Of a stretch of DNA of 64,000 nucleotides, positions 14,881 to 26,060 are shown in pieces (positions within the stretch are counted from its first letter, which is position 1; each line of letters opens with the position of its first letter). The position numbers were made by a program, and so were the translations under genes. The notes below the pieces were generated by a model. The model made no database searches. It was given only the letters and a program-made list of their open reading frames with translations, and had not been told where the DNA came from. This DNA is from Solimonas sp047605265 (GTDB taxonomy: Bacteria; Pseudomonadota; Gammaproteobacteria; Nevskiales; Nevskiaceae): assembly GCA_047605265.1 (NCBI GenBank), contig JASGFY010000006.1:31456-95455 (forward strand), in the 5' to 3' direction.

Positions 14881-17717
14881 CACTTGCCCTCCTGCTCATC
14901 GTTGTCGCGCGATGCCTGCGCATCGGCGGCGCGCAACAGTGCCTCCCACCATGCCAGGCCCCACGGCCCCCAGCACTTCTGCAAACGGGCGTAGCGCAGG
15001 GCCACGTCGCGGGCGCGTTCTTCCAGCTTGCTGGGCGGTGCGTCTTCGCAGCCAGCGGTGCCGATCAAGGGCCGCGCTTGGCCATGGTGGGCGGCGATCA
15101 GGTGCAGGGCAAGGTCTTGCAGTTCCTGCGACAGCTTATTGAACTCGGCGTCGTCCAGTGCAAGAGGGAGCGAGCCGAATTCATGTCGGTAACCACCCAG
15201 CACGGCCTGGTTGATCGGGCCGCGTGTCTTGGCCAACGGCTCATTGACACCCAGCTTCTTCGCATCGCGCTCAGCGCGGAAGGCGCGCTGCCAGTTCTTC
15301 GCCCGCTTGCCTTCGTCGTGCAGGCGCGCGGCGACGCACAACATGTCGGCGAACTCGTCAGACAAGCCCAGCCGTCGGGCAATGGCGCGGGCTTTCTCCG
15401 CCGCCCAGGATTGATGCTGGACCAGCGTTTGCGGCCGGCCTTCGGCGCGGTCATCTTCGTTGTTGGAGCTGTCGCGCCATTTCTGGATGGACAGCCAGCG
15501 TGTGGCCTCACCGTCTGCACCGCGATTCAGCACGAAGCGCAGGCTTTCGCGCCAGACTTTCGTGTCTTCGTCGTCTTCGCCGTGCTCGGAAATGCGGAAG
15601 CGAATGACGGGTTTGTCGTCAACTGGCGGCCGCCACTCGGCATCGCCATCGGCGGTGGGCAGCGCATCGGCGGCGGCATCGTCCAGCAAGCCATCCTGGA
15701 GACCAGCGAACTCGGCGCGCACGACCAGCGTCTTGCCGAGGATGTCCCGCTCGATACGTTCCAGCCGCTTTTTCTTGTCGTCACTGTCTCCCGCCAGCTC
15801 CCATAGCTGGATGCTGTGAATCCATGCGCCATCGGGCTTCAGTACCAGTGCCACCACATCGCCGGATTTCACGGGCATCTCGTTTTCGGCGATTTTTTTC
15901 AGCTTGGCTGCTCGTGCTTGCAGCCACTTCATCACGCGGTAGGTTTCGGTCTCCAGCGTTTCGCTGGCGTGGATGGGGGCAGCCTCGAAGAAGTCTTCGA
16001 TCTCTTTCTTGGTCGCGGGCTGCCCCTCACGTAGCGGCAGGAATTTGCGCCACACCACGGTGGTTTGCGGATCGTCCGTCACCCAGCCGCGCAACCAGGG
16101 CTGCACTTCGGGCCGTCCGGTGTGTTCGGGCAGGGAAGTCATGCTCCAAGCGTCCACCAGCGCGCGGTTGAGTGCCGGGCGCAGCGGCGCGGACGAACTG
16201 GCATCGGCGATGAGTTGGGCAAGCCGTTCGTCCGTGCGGACGCGCTCGCTGAGCTGGCGTAGGGCTTCAGGGCTGACATCGAAGCTACTATCTGGCCGCT
16301 TTGGCAAAGCTTCCCCGAACGGCGCTTGCTGCTCCTTTCGGTCAGCGACCAGTTTCTCGTGTTCCTCGATGGCCTTCTTGTCCTTGTCTTCGGGACCCTC
16401 ACCCTTGTTCCTTTTCTCCAGCGCAATCTTCGCTGCTTTTTTCGGCTCCGGTTCCGGCTCCAGTAGCACCACAATTTCCGCTTGCCGACCCTCACCTCCA
16501 CGCCGGTTAACTCGCCCTAAGCGCTGCACCATGCGCTCCCAAGCCACGAGATCGCAGACCATGTGGTCGGAATCCAGATCAATACCAACCTCACCAGCCG
16601 AGGTCGCCACCAGAAATGCGGGCGCGGCTTGCCTGCTGCTGCCGGCGAGGAAGCCCAGTTCCTTCAAGCGCGTCTCCGCATCGTCGCGCTCCTTCACGCG
16701 CCGTGCGCCTACGAAAAGCTCCGTTCTGCCCGCGGTAGGCGACCCTTTGGCCTTCTTGATGAGGGCGTCCAGGGCGTCCTTGGTCTTCTCAGCGTTCTCA
16801 CGCAAGTTGCAATAGACGATCACGCGCACGGGCTGCTCGCCTTCACCTGACAATGCCCAAGCTTGTTCGGCCAAGGCCACTGCCAGTTTTTTGTCGCCCA
16901 GCGCCTGCAAGGTCAAGCGCTTCTTGGCGAACAAGCGTTGATGCGCCAAAGGCTCCTTGACTTGGTCGAAGTCGCCAGGTTCCAGCAGGAAAGGCTGTGC
17001 GATTGGCCTGCGCCCGGTAGCCGACAGCGGCAGCAATTTGAATGGCGGCACCAGCGCACGTTCGGCCTCGGCCCTGGCGCCATAGCGGACGACATCGCCG
17101 GCAATCTCCGCCAGCAACGCCTCGAATGGCGGCACCAGATGCGCCTCGTCCAGCAGCACCAGCGTGTCAGCGCCCAAGAGACCAGCGTGGTAGGGACGCA
17201 TCTTGCGGCTGACCCCATAGCCTTCAAACAGCAGGCGCGAGCCGATCATGTCCACCGTACCGACGACGATGGCGGGCCGGGACGGGTCTTGCAGCCATTC
17301 GCGGTTATCAACGAACTGGCCGCGCAAAGTGGAGATGGGCAGGGCTTCGCCTTCGCTCAAGCCAAGCGCTGCGCGCAATTCCTTGGCTTCGGGCTTGCCA
17401 AGATTCGTGCGCAGGTCTTCGGCGAACTGCGTAGCTTGGTCCACGACCGCGCGCCGATCCACGACATAGACCAGTCGGCGCGGCAAAAGGAGCTTGCCCG
17501 CTTGCATCTGCTGCGCCAGCGCCGCCAGCCAGATCGCCATGACTGCCGTCTTGCCTAGGCCGGTGGGCACGCTGACGGCCGAAGGCAACAGGCCCTTGAC
17601 AAAGTGGCCCTGGAACAGCCGCTTCTGCCAGCGCATCGGAGAATAACCAGTCAGTACCTTGAACTCGTCCTCGAACCTGGCATCACTTTCTGCATCATTC
17701 TTGATCGAATCTCTCAT
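14880..17717 (-). CDS. cas3: Cas3 helicase-nuclease, helicase-HD order (type I-G)
   Basis: A 945-residue protein from the ATG at 17717, preceded by GGAG. The frame extends 55 codons upstream, but that part is unlike Cas3. SF2 helicase motifs: Walker A VPTGLGKT (50-57), DEAH (190-193), SAT-like LSATG, and motif VI RMVQRLGRVNRRG. The HD nuclease domain is at the C terminus (ARLHDEGKRAKNW, His800-Asp801; LIAAHHGQ about 876-883). This order is the mark of type I-G Cas3. It is recruited to the R-loop to nick, unwind and degrade target DNA. First gene of the cas operon; the WYL gene ends 109 bp upstream on the same strand. Confidence 0.95.
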   Translation of the reverse strand: MRDSIKNDAESDARFEDEFKVLTGYSPMRWQKRLFQGHFVKGLLPSAVSVPTGLGKTAVMAIWLAALAQQMQAGKLLLPRRLVYVVDRRAVVDQATQFAEDLRTNLGKPEAKELRAALGLSEGEALPISTLRGQFVDNREWLQDPSRPAIVVGTVDMIGSRLLFEGYGVSRKMRPYHAGLLGADTLVLLDEAHLVPPFEALLAEIAGDVVRYGARAEAERALVPPFKLLPLSATGRRPIAQPFLLEPGDFDQVKEPLAHQRLFAKKRLTLQALGDKKLAVALAEQAWALSGEGEQPVRVIVYCNLRENAEKTKDALDALIKKAKGSPTAGRTELFVGARRVKERDDAETRLKELGFLAGSSRQAAPAFLVATSAGEVGIDLDSDHMVCDLVAWERMVQRLGRVNRRGGEGRQAEIVVLLEPEPEPKKAAKIALEKRNKGEGPEDKDKKAIEEHEKLVADRKEQQAPFGEALPKRPDSSFDVSPEALRQLSERVRTDERLAQLIADASSSAPLRPALNRALVDAWSMTSLPEHTGRPEVQPWLRGWVTDDPQTTVVWRKFLPLREGQPATKKEIEDFFEAAPIHASETLETETYRVMKWLQARAAKLKKIAENEMPVKSGDVVALVLKPDGAWIHSIQLWELAGDSDDKKKRLERIERDILGKTLVVRAEFAGLQDGLLDDAAADALPTADGDAEWRPPVDDKPVIRFRISEHGEDDEDTKVWRESLRFVLNRGADGEATRWLSIQKWRDSSNNEDDRAEGRPQTLVQHQSWAAEKARAIARRLGLSDEFADMLCVAARLHDEGKRAKNWQRAFRAERDAKKLGVNEPLAKTRGPINQAVLGGYRHEFGSLPLALDDAEFNKLSQELQDLALHLIAAHHGQARPLIGTAGCEDAPPSKLEERARDVALRYARLQKCWGPWGLAWWEALLRAADAQASRDNDEQEGK

Positions 17718-17826
17718 CGCTCGAATCTCCAACTCAACCGATGCTCTGCCCCCTTCGCGAGCAAGTGCGAAATCGTCAGGTTTACCTGGATTAGCTGCGA
17801 GCGTGACCAAGAACTTCGACGACGCA

Positions 17827-18939
17827 TCAACGGGATTCCTCCCTACGCACAGACTTCGCACGATAAAGACCGCCAGGCTCATTTGATGAGCTTCGGTCCA
17901 CAGTCTGATCTTTCCCTATCGTTCCAATGCGTTCCGCGCGACCGTTAATGTCGCTACCGGCACCTTCCTGATATTGCTCCGCCGCAAGCCGCAGCCGCTC
18001 AGCAACAATCCGCCGAAGCTCCAGCGGCTCCAGCACCTCGACATCCGGCCCATGGCGCAGCAGGTCCATGACCAGCTCCTCGCTGCGGTGATACGGCAAG
18101 CGGCGTATCAGGCGGCCGTCCTCGTCGCGCTCATCCATCTGCTGCGGATGCCAGCGCTCGGCGGCCACCCAGCGGGCCGCATGCGCGGAGAAGCGCAGGG
18201 CGGCAATGGCGCTCGGCTGCCCGGCGAAGATGCCGTAGCTGGTGGCCAGCACCCCGTCCAATTGCGCCGCTGCGACCTCGCGCGCTGCCTCATCAAGAGC
18301 TTCCACGGCGATGATGCGCTCCAGCGCGAAAGTGCGAAGGTCCTCGCGGCGGTGGCACCAGGCGTCGAGATACCAATTGTCGCGGTAGAGCGTCAGCCGC
18401 TGCGGCGAGACGACGCGCTGCTGCATGCGATCGTCGGCGCGCGCGTGGTAATCGATGCGCAGCCTGCGTCGGCGCACGAGCGCATCGGCGACGATGTGGA
18501 ATTGCGAACCGGGATCGCGCGCTGCCATGCGCAGAAGGCGCAAGCGCGAACGCCAGTCCGGAACGCCGACACCCGAACGCCTGAGCAGGCGTTCGATCCG
18601 GCCCCGAAGCGGAGCCAACGCTTCCGACAGCAGACCCAGCGGTTGCTGCTCCAGCACTTCTTCGACGATCAGCAGGGCCGCCAGCTCCTGCGAACTGAAC
18701 CAGAGGCCGGGCAGCTCGTAGATACCATCGCCTTCGTAGCGGTAGCCGCCCAGCTCGCGGTCGTAGAGCAGCGGCATGTGGAAGCGGTTGCGCAAATCGC
18801 GCAGATCGCGTTTCAGCGTCGCCGGCGAGCACCGATGCCCTTGCTCGTGGAGCGTTTCGATCATGGTGTCGACGGACACCGCCGTGCTCCGCCCGCGCAG
18901 CAAGCGGTGCAGCACAAAAATTCGCTCGAACTGGTCCAT
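17827..18939 (-). CDS. WYL-domain transcriptional regulator next to cas operon
   Basis: A 370-residue protein. An N-terminal DeoR-type winged helix (FERIFVLHRLLRGRST ... ATLKRDLRDLRNRF, about 4-55) is followed by a WYL domain around residues 160-230 (LRIDYHARADD, LYRDNWYLDAWCHRREDLRTFALERI). The tail after about residue 330 (DINGRAERIGTIGKDQTV...) is low in family features. WYL regulators often sit beside CRISPR or other defence loci and bind nucleic-acid ligands. It is co-oriented with and just upstream of cas3, so it probably controls the cas operon, its own gene, or both. Direction of control is unknown. Confidence 0.88.
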   Translation of the reverse strand: MDQFERIFVLHRLLRGRSTAVSVDTMIETLHEQGHRCSPATLKRDLRDLRNRFHMPLLYDRELGGYRYEGDGIYELPGLWFSSQELAALLIVEEVLEQQPLGLLSEALAPLRGRIERLLRRSGVGVPDWRSRLRLLRMAARDPGSQFHIVADALVRRRRLRIDYHARADDRMQQRVVSPQRLTLYRDNWYLDAWCHRREDLRTFALERIIAVEALDEAAREVAAAQLDGVLATSYGIFAGQPSAIAALRFSAHAARWVAAERWHPQQMDERDEDGRLIRRLPYHRSEELVMDLLRHGPDVEVLEPLELRRIVAERLRLAAEQYQEGAGSDINGRAERIGTIGKDQTVDRSSSNEPGGLYRAKSVRREESR

Positions 18940-19179
18940 GCTTCCCCCGAAGCCCCCCGGCCGACCAAGTCTAGCAAGCGATACGGGCTGTATAACCGTG
19001 ACGCTTTGACTTAAAGTGTTAGACCCTTATCCCTTTTGACTGCAGCATCGGCAATGACTCTGCACCCGAAAAACTGGCGACGCTGAAGCGAGCGCCAAGC
19101 GTTACCACAACCGGGTATCACTCGGGCCGCGCACTCTTCCGCGCATGAGGCCCGATAGAAACACAATGGGTTAGCTGCC
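18940..19179. promoter_or_regulatory. Divergent intergenic region, WYL gene / trpG
   Basis: These 240 bp between two divergent genes must hold the promoters of both the cas-side transcript and the trp genes, and mark the edge of the CRISPR island. Candidate elements are TTATAC on the minus strand near 18990 and TTGACT on the plus strand near 19007, but neither has a convincing partner hexamer. I see no trp leader peptide with tandem Trp codons. A 62-codon minus-strand frame here has no family features and I do not call it. Confidence 0.4.
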
Positions 19180-19761
<582 letters not shown>

Positions 19762-19772
19762 GGCACGGCCAC

Positions 19773-20813
19773 ATGAGCACCATCACGCCCCAGGAAGCGC
19801 TGCAGCGCACGATCGAGCACCGCGAAATCTTCCACGACGAGATGATCGGCCTGATGCGGCAGATCATGCGCGGCGAGGTGTCGCCGGTGATGACGGCGGC
19901 CATCCTCACCGGCCTGCGCGTCAAGAAGGAAACGGTCGGCGAGATCGCCGCCGCCGCGCAGGTGATGCGCGAGCTGTCGAACCGCGTCGAGACGCCGGCC
20001 TACGAGCATTTCGTCGACATCGTCGGCACCGGCGGCGACGGCGCGCACAGCTTCAACATCTCGACGGCCTCGATGTTCGTCGCCGCCGCCGCCGGCTGCC
20101 GCGTCGCCAAACACGGCAACCGCAGCGTGTCGAGCAAGTCCGGCAGCGCCGATGTGCTCGAAGCGTTCGGCGCTGCCATCGATCTCGCGCCGGCCCAGAT
20201 CGCGCAGAGCATCGCCGACTGCGGCATCGGCTTCATGTTCGCGCCGAACCACCACCCGGCGATGAAGGCCGTCGCGCCGGTGCGCAAGGAAATGGGCGTG
20301 CGCACCATGTTCAATATCCTCGGCCCGCTGACCAATCCGGCCGGCGCGCCGAACATCCTGATGGGCGTCTTCCATCCGGATCTCGTCGGCATCCAGGTGC
20401 GCGTGCTGCAGCGTCTCGGCGCACAGAACGCGATGGTCGTCTGGGGCCGCGACAACATGGACGAGATCACGCTCGGCGGCGCGACGATGGTCGGCGAACT
20501 GCGTGACGGTGAGCTGCGTGAGTACGAGATCCATCCGGAAGACTTCGGCATCGCGATGGCCGGCAGCCAGAACCTGCGCGTCGCCAACGCCGAGGAGTCG
20601 AAGGTCCGCGTGCTCGAAGCGCTGGACAACCAGCCGGGCATCGCGCGCGACATCGTCGCGCTGAATGCCGGCGCGGCGATCTATGCCGCGCGCCGCGCCG
20701 AATCGATCGCCGACGGCATCGCGCTGGCCCGCGCCGCGCTCGCCGATGGTTCCGCGCGCGCGCACCTCGACCGGTTCATCACCACCACGCAGCGCCTCAA
20801 GGCCGCTGGCTGA
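19773..20813 (+). CDS. trpD: Anthranilate phosphoribosyltransferase
   Basis: A 346-residue enzyme that joins anthranilate to PRPP in the second step of tryptophan synthesis. The glycine-rich PRPP loop VGTGGDGAHSFNISTAS, the KHGNRSVSSKSGSADVLEA region and the NPAGAPNILMGV segment are intact. The frame is open far upstream, but the ATG at 19773 gives the expected N terminus (MSTITPQEALQRT). It lies 11 bp after trpG and 16 bp before trpC, so the three are one transcript. Confidence 0.95.
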   Translation: MSTITPQEALQRTIEHREIFHDEMIGLMRQIMRGEVSPVMTAAILTGLRVKKETVGEIAAAAQVMRELSNRVETPAYEHFVDIVGTGGDGAHSFNISTASMFVAAAAGCRVAKHGNRSVSSKSGSADVLEAFGAAIDLAPAQIAQSIADCGIGFMFAPNHHPAMKAVAPVRKEMGVRTMFNILGPLTNPAGAPNILMGVFHPDLVGIQVRVLQRLGAQNAMVVWGRDNMDEITLGGATMVGELRDGELREYEIHPEDFGIAMAGSQNLRVANAEESKVRVLEALDNQPGIARDIVALNAGAAIYAARRAESIADGIALARAALADGSARAHLDRFITTTQRLKAAG

Positions 20814-20829
20814 TCGCTCCACGGACGAC

Positions 20830-21627
20830 ATGGCAGACATTCTCGACACGATCCTCGCGCGCAAGCGCGTCGAGATCGACCTGCTGAACCGGCGCTACAT
20901 GCGCGACGCGCTCGAAGATCTCGCGCGCAGCGCCGACGCGCCGCGTGGCTTCATCCGGGCGCTGCGCGCGAAGGTCACGGCCGGCGGTGCCGGCGTCATC
21001 GCCGAGGTCAAGCGCGCATCGCCGAGCAAGGGCCTGATCCGCGAAGACTTCGATCCGGCCTGGATCGCCCGCGAGTACGCCGCCGGCGGCGCCGCCTGCC
21101 TGTCGGTGCTGACCGACGAGAAGTTCTTCCAGGGCCACAATGCCTTTCTCGTGCAGGCGCGAGGCGCCTGCGCGCTGCCGGCGATCCGCAAAGACTTCAT
21201 CATCGACGAGATGCAGGTGATCGAAGCACGCGCGATCGGCGCCGACGCCATCCTGCTGATCGCCGCCGCCCTCGAACCGGCGCACCTCCAGGCGCTGCAC
21301 GAGGCAGCCCGCCGCTGGCAGCTCGACGTGCTCGTCGAGGTGCACGACGGCGCCGAGCTGGAGCAGGTGCTGCAGCTCGGCCTATCCGGCGGCTGGCTGC
21401 TCGGCATCAACAACCGCAGCCTGCGCACCTTCGAGACCCGGCTCGAAACGACGCTGGATTTGCTGTCGCGCATCCCGACCGGCGTGCCGGTCGTCACCGA
21501 GAGCGGCATCGCCACGCAAGCCGACGTCGCACGCCTGCGCGCGCACGGCGTCCACCACTTCCTGATCGGCGAATCGCTGATGCGGCAGGACAGCCCGGCA
21601 GCGGCGCTGCGGGCGCTGATCGGCTGA
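20830..21627 (+). CDS. trpC: Indole-3-glycerol phosphate synthase
   Basis: A 265-residue TIM-barrel enzyme that forms indole-3-glycerol phosphate. Family motifs are intact: VIAEVKRASPSKG (catalytic Lys and phosphate side), RKDFIIDEMQV (Lys), LVEVHDGAEL (Glu), GINNRSLRTF (Asn-Arg) and VTESGI (Glu/Ser). It is monofunctional; no TrpF domain is fused. The start is the ATG at 20830 (MADILDTILARKRVEI). It is the last gene of the cluster, and the CRP gene is convergent 73 bp downstream. Confidence 0.95.
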   Translation: MADILDTILARKRVEIDLLNRRYMRDALEDLARSADAPRGFIRALRAKVTAGGAGVIAEVKRASPSKGLIREDFDPAWIAREYAAGGAACLSVLTDEKFFQGHNAFLVQARGACALPAIRKDFIIDEMQVIEARAIGADAILLIAAALEPAHLQALHEAARRWQLDVLVEVHDGAELEQVLQLGLSGGWLLGINNRSLRTFETRLETTLDLLSRIPTGVPVVTESGIATQADVARLRAHGVHHFLIGESLMRQDSPAAALRALIG

Positions 21628-21700
21628 GGACGCTTTCGCGTATTACCTCCCTCGGCCGCCTCTCCCCCATCGCATCGCGATGCGCGGAGGCCCGCCGCGA

Positions 21701-22339
21701 TCAAGCCGCGGCCGGCTTTTGCACGCCGAGGATCAGGATGTTGCGGCCCTGCGCCGTGACCATACCGTCTTCTTCGAGCTTCTTCAGCACGCGGCCGGCC
21801 ATTTCGCGCGAACAGCCGACGAGACGCGCCAGCTCCAGGCGGCTGGTGCGGATCAGCGTGCCGTGCGCGTGCGACTGCGCCTCGCGCTTCCTGGCGAGGT
21901 CGAGCAGGATGCGCGCCATGCGGCCGGCAACGTCGAGGAAGGCGAGGTCGGCGAGGCGGCCCGTGGTATCGCGCAGGCGGCTGGCAAGCTGACCCGCGAT
22001 CTCGAACATGATGTCCGGGTACTGGCGGTAGAACGTCAGGAAGGCCTGGTAGCTGAGTTCGCAGGCCAGGGTCGGCGTGCGCGTGCGGACGATCGCCGTG
22101 CGCGCCCGCTGCTCGGGGAACAGGCAGAGTTCGCCGAAGAAATCGCCAGGGCCGAGGTAGGCCAGCACGATCTCGCGACCGCTCTCGGCCTCGAGCAGGA
22201 TGCTGACCGAGCCCTCGAGGATCAGATACAGAGATTGCGGCGCATCGCCGGCGTGAATCATCGTGTGCTTCGGCGAAAAACTCCGCTTGTGCGCCTGTTG
22301 CACGAAGGCCTGTACGACCGGCTTGCTCAACATGGACAT
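21701..22339 (-). CDS. vfr: CRP/Vfr-type cAMP receptor protein
   Basis: A 212-residue regulator. A cyclic-nucleotide domain comes first (about 15-130; GSVSILLEAESGREIVLAYLGPGDFFGEL), then a winged helix-turn-helix with LVGCSREMAGRVLKKLEE, nearly the CRP recognition helix. I use the ATG at 22339, which has GGGAG 9 bases upstream. An upstream frame extension overlaps the divergent osmC promoter and looks non-coding. Neighbours match Pseudomonas (trpGDC-vfr-osmC-speD). It probably acts as a global cAMP-responsive activator. The FFGEL motif supports real nucleotide binding rather than the FNR iron-sulfur type, as no Cys cluster is present. Confidence 0.9.
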   Translation of the reverse strand: MSMLSKPVVQAFVQQAHKRSFSPKHTMIHAGDAPQSLYLILEGSVSILLEAESGREIVLAYLGPGDFFGELCLFPEQRARTAIVRTRTPTLACELSYQAFLTFYRQYPDIMFEIAGQLASRLRDTTGRLADLAFLDVAGRMARILLDLARKREAQSHAHGTLIRTSRLELARLVGCSREMAGRVLKKLEEDGMVTAQGRNILILGVQKPAAA

Positions 22340-22422
22340 TGCCCCGCTCCCTGAAACGGTTGCCGTCTGCCTGATTGCTGCGAAAATATCACAACCTTGC
22401 ATCGAATCATGCGGAGAATGCC

Positions 22423-22845
22423 TTGAAAGCACGCGTCAAATGGACGGAGAACGCCACCTTCGTCGCCGAGAGTGGCAGCGGCCATGCCATCGTTCTCGAC
22501 GGTCCTCCGGAGATCGGCGGTCGCAATCTCGGCCCGCGCCCGATGGAGATGGTGCTGATGGGCGTCGGCGCCTGCTCGGCCGTCGACGTGACGCTGATTC
22601 TCAAGAAATCACGCCAGCAGGTCAGCGACTGCTGGGTCGAGCTCGACGCCGAGCGCGCCGAAAGCGAACCCAGGGTCTTCACGAAAATCCACATGCAGTT
22701 CGTGGTCGTCGGCAGAAATCTGGCCGAGAACCACGTCAAGCGCGCCGTCGCGCTGTCGGCCGAGAAATACTGCTCGGCGTCGATCATGCTGAACCGCGGC
22801 GGCGTGGCGATCACGCATGGCTACGAGATCCGCGAGACAGCCTGA
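22423..22845 (+). CDS. yhfA: OsmC-family protein, YhfA-like
   Basis: A 140-residue OsmC-fold protein (KARVKWTENATFVAESGSGH, MEMVLMGVGACSAVDVTLIL, SAEKYCSASIML). OsmC/Ohr relatives reduce organic peroxides through a Cys pair; Cys in GACSA and in KYCS are the likely pair, as in YhfA. I start it at TTG 22423, with GGAG 6 bases upstream, not at the longer ATG frame that reaches back into the CRP promoter. It is divergent from the CRP gene, the same pairing as crp-yhfA in E. coli. Confidence 0.88.
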   Translation: MKARVKWTENATFVAESGSGHAIVLDGPPEIGGRNLGPRPMEMVLMGVGACSAVDVTLILKKSRQQVSDCWVELDAERAESEPRVFTKIHMQFVVVGRNLAENHVKRAVALSAEKYCSASIMLNRGGVAITHGYEIRETA

Positions 22846-22991
22846 GACACTGCCCTGCCCGGCGCCGGCCGGCTTCCGTGGCTTCACGCAACGGTTATGG
22901 TTTTGGCGCATAATCCGCGCCTTCAAAAAAGAGCCGCGCCCCCGGGGAAATCCCAAGCGCGTTCGGCATTCTTGACATCTGGAGCAGCAAA

Positions 22992-23810
22992 TTGGCCAAG
23001 GCCAAGCCGAAACGGACCGACAATCCGAAGCTGAAGCTGCTGGGCTTCAACAACCTGACGAAGTCGCTGTCGTTCAACATCTACGACATCTGCTACGCGC
23101 GCAGCAAACAGCACCAGCAGGAATACATCGAATACATCGATGATGCCTACAACGCCGAGCGCCTGACCGCGATCCTCACCGAGGTCGCGCGCATCATCGG
23201 CGCCAACATCCTCAACGTCGCCCGCCAGGACTACGATCCGCAGGGCGCATCGGTGACGATGCTGATCTCGGAAGGCCATCTCGACGGCCTGCCGACGCCG
23301 GGCAAGAAGAAGAACAGCGACAAGGAATCGGTCGTCGCGCACCTCGACAAGTCGCACATCACGGTGCACACGTATCCCGAGACGCATCCGGACAACGGCA
23401 TCTCGACCTTCCGCGCCGACATCGACGTATCGACCTGCGGCAAGATTTCGCCGCTGAAGGCCCTGAACTACCTGATCAAGTCGTTCGAATCGGACATCGT
23501 GGTGATGGACTACCGCGTGCGCGGCTTCACGCGCAACGTGCGCGGCGCCAAGCATTTCATCGACCACTCGGTGGAATCGATCCAGGACTTCCTGAACACC
23601 GACATCAGGAACCGCTACCAGATGATCGACGTCAACGTCTACCAGGAGTTCATCTTCCACACGAAGATGCGCCTCAAGGAACTCGACCTCGACACCTACC
23701 TGTTCGGCGAAGGCGTCACCGAGCTGCCGCCCCGCGAAGCCAGGAAGATCCGCGACAACGTCAACCACGAGATCAGCGAGATCTTCTACGGCATGAACAT
23801 TTCCCGCTGA
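22992..23810 (+). CDS. speD: S-adenosylmethionine decarboxylase proenzyme
   Basis: A 272-residue proenzyme of the proteobacterial SpeD type. The self-cleavage site is in DKSHITVHTYPE: cleavage between Lys120 and Ser121 makes the pyruvoyl cofactor. Conserved FRADIDVSTCGKISPLKALN follows. It makes decarboxylated SAM for spermidine synthesis. The start is TTG with GGAG about 8 bases upstream; no in-frame ATG fits. speE is not nearby. It is followed by a clear terminator. Confidence 0.93.
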   Translation: MAKAKPKRTDNPKLKLLGFNNLTKSLSFNIYDICYARSKQHQQEYIEYIDDAYNAERLTAILTEVARIIGANILNVARQDYDPQGASVTMLISEGHLDGLPTPGKKKNSDKESVVAHLDKSHITVHTYPETHPDNGISTFRADIDVSTCGKISPLKALNYLIKSFESDIVVMDYRVRGFTRNVRGAKHFIDHSVESIQDFLNTDIRNRYQMIDVNVYQEFIFHTKMRLKELDLDTYLFGEGVTELPPREARKIRDNVNHEISEIFYGMNISR

Positions 23811-23836
23811 GCGGAAGCCGCAGGAAAAACAACAAA

Positions 23837-23860
23837 GGCCGCAGCGATGCGGCCCTTTTC
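23837..23860. terminator. Intrinsic terminator after speD
   Basis: A 7-bp perfect stem GGCCGCA/TGCGGCC with a 4-base loop is followed by CTTTTC on the plus strand. It lies 26 bp after the speD stop, between convergent genes, and would end the speD transcript. Confidence 0.85.
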
Positions 23861-23884
23861 TGTGGCGAGCGGGCGAGCGGCGAC

Positions 23885-25337
<1,453 letters not shown>

Positions 25338-25345
<8 letters not shown>

Positions 25346-25724
25346 CCGCCCTCTCCCGCAATAGACGACGAACCATCTTGATCACGTCGTGATCGTAGTT
25401 GCGTTTGTTGATGAAGCCTTCGGCGCCCACCTGGGCGACGAACTCGCGATGCGCGGCATCGTCGTAGTGCGAAGCGATGACGATCACCGGCGGAGCGTCC
25501 TGCGCCTTGATCAACCGCGTGGCCTGCAGCCCGCCCATGCGCGGCATCGCCAGATCCATGATGATGAGGTCGGGACGCAACTGCTCGGCGGTGCGAATGG
25601 CTTCTTCGCCGTCGTATGCCTCACCGACAATCTCGATCTCCGTGAATCCGGCAAGCAAATGCCGCGCCAGAATCAGGAACGGCCGATTATCGTCGACCAG
25701 CAGGGTCCTCACCTTCGTCACCAC
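25338..25724 (-). CDS. Single-domain response regulator receiver protein
   Basis: A 128-residue CheY-like receiver domain with no output domain. Acidic pair Asp11-Asp12 (LLVDDNRPF), phospho-acceptor Asp57 (DLIIMDLAMPRMGG), Ser of VIASHYDD and Lys of FINKRNYDHD are all present, so it should be phosphorylated. It is translationally coupled to the FleQ-like gene (8-bp overlap), which suggests a joint signalling function. The partner kinase is not in the window. A truncated LuxR gene lies just upstream, so a former two-gene regulator arrangement may have been disrupted. Confidence 0.88.
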
Positions 25725-25821
25725 GACACTCCCTGAAACCTTCGCTTGGTTCCGGTCTGACCAATGCCCCCTCCATGCCGATGCTGTCGACGATTTCGCA
25801 CAAGGTCAAGCGGGTCACGTC

Positions 25822-26060
25822 TTACATCGTGGCGTAATCGAGCCCCGCGCATATCGCATGCCGCATCAGCGCGTTGGTGCCGTACAGGCCGAGCGCCTGC
25901 ATCAGGCGCGCACGGTGCGTCTCGACCGTCTTGACGCTGATGCCCATGAGACCGGCGATCTCCTTCGTCGACTTGCCGAGGCCGATCAGCCGCAGCACCT
26001 CGCGCTAGCGCGGCGTCAGCTCGACGGCGCCTTCGCCGCCCTGCTCGCCGCGCCGCTCGA
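25822..26060 (-). pseudogene. LuxR/NarL-type HTH domain remnant with amber codon
   Basis: The minus strand encodes VELTPR-stop-REVLRLIGLGKSTKEIAGLMGISVKTVETHRARLMQALGLYG, the C-terminal HTH of a NarL-family response regulator. The frame then runs to a TAA at 25822. Where the family has Gln (TPRQREVL) there is TAG at 26005-26007. The receiver half is missing and is replaced by transposase sequence in the same frame at about 26060. It is not functional. Confidence 0.8.

Noticed and set aside
17718..17882. Upstream extension of cas3 to an ATG at 17882
   Set aside because: It overlaps the WYL gene end, lacks Cas3 similarity, and the internal ATG at 17717 has a GGAG site.
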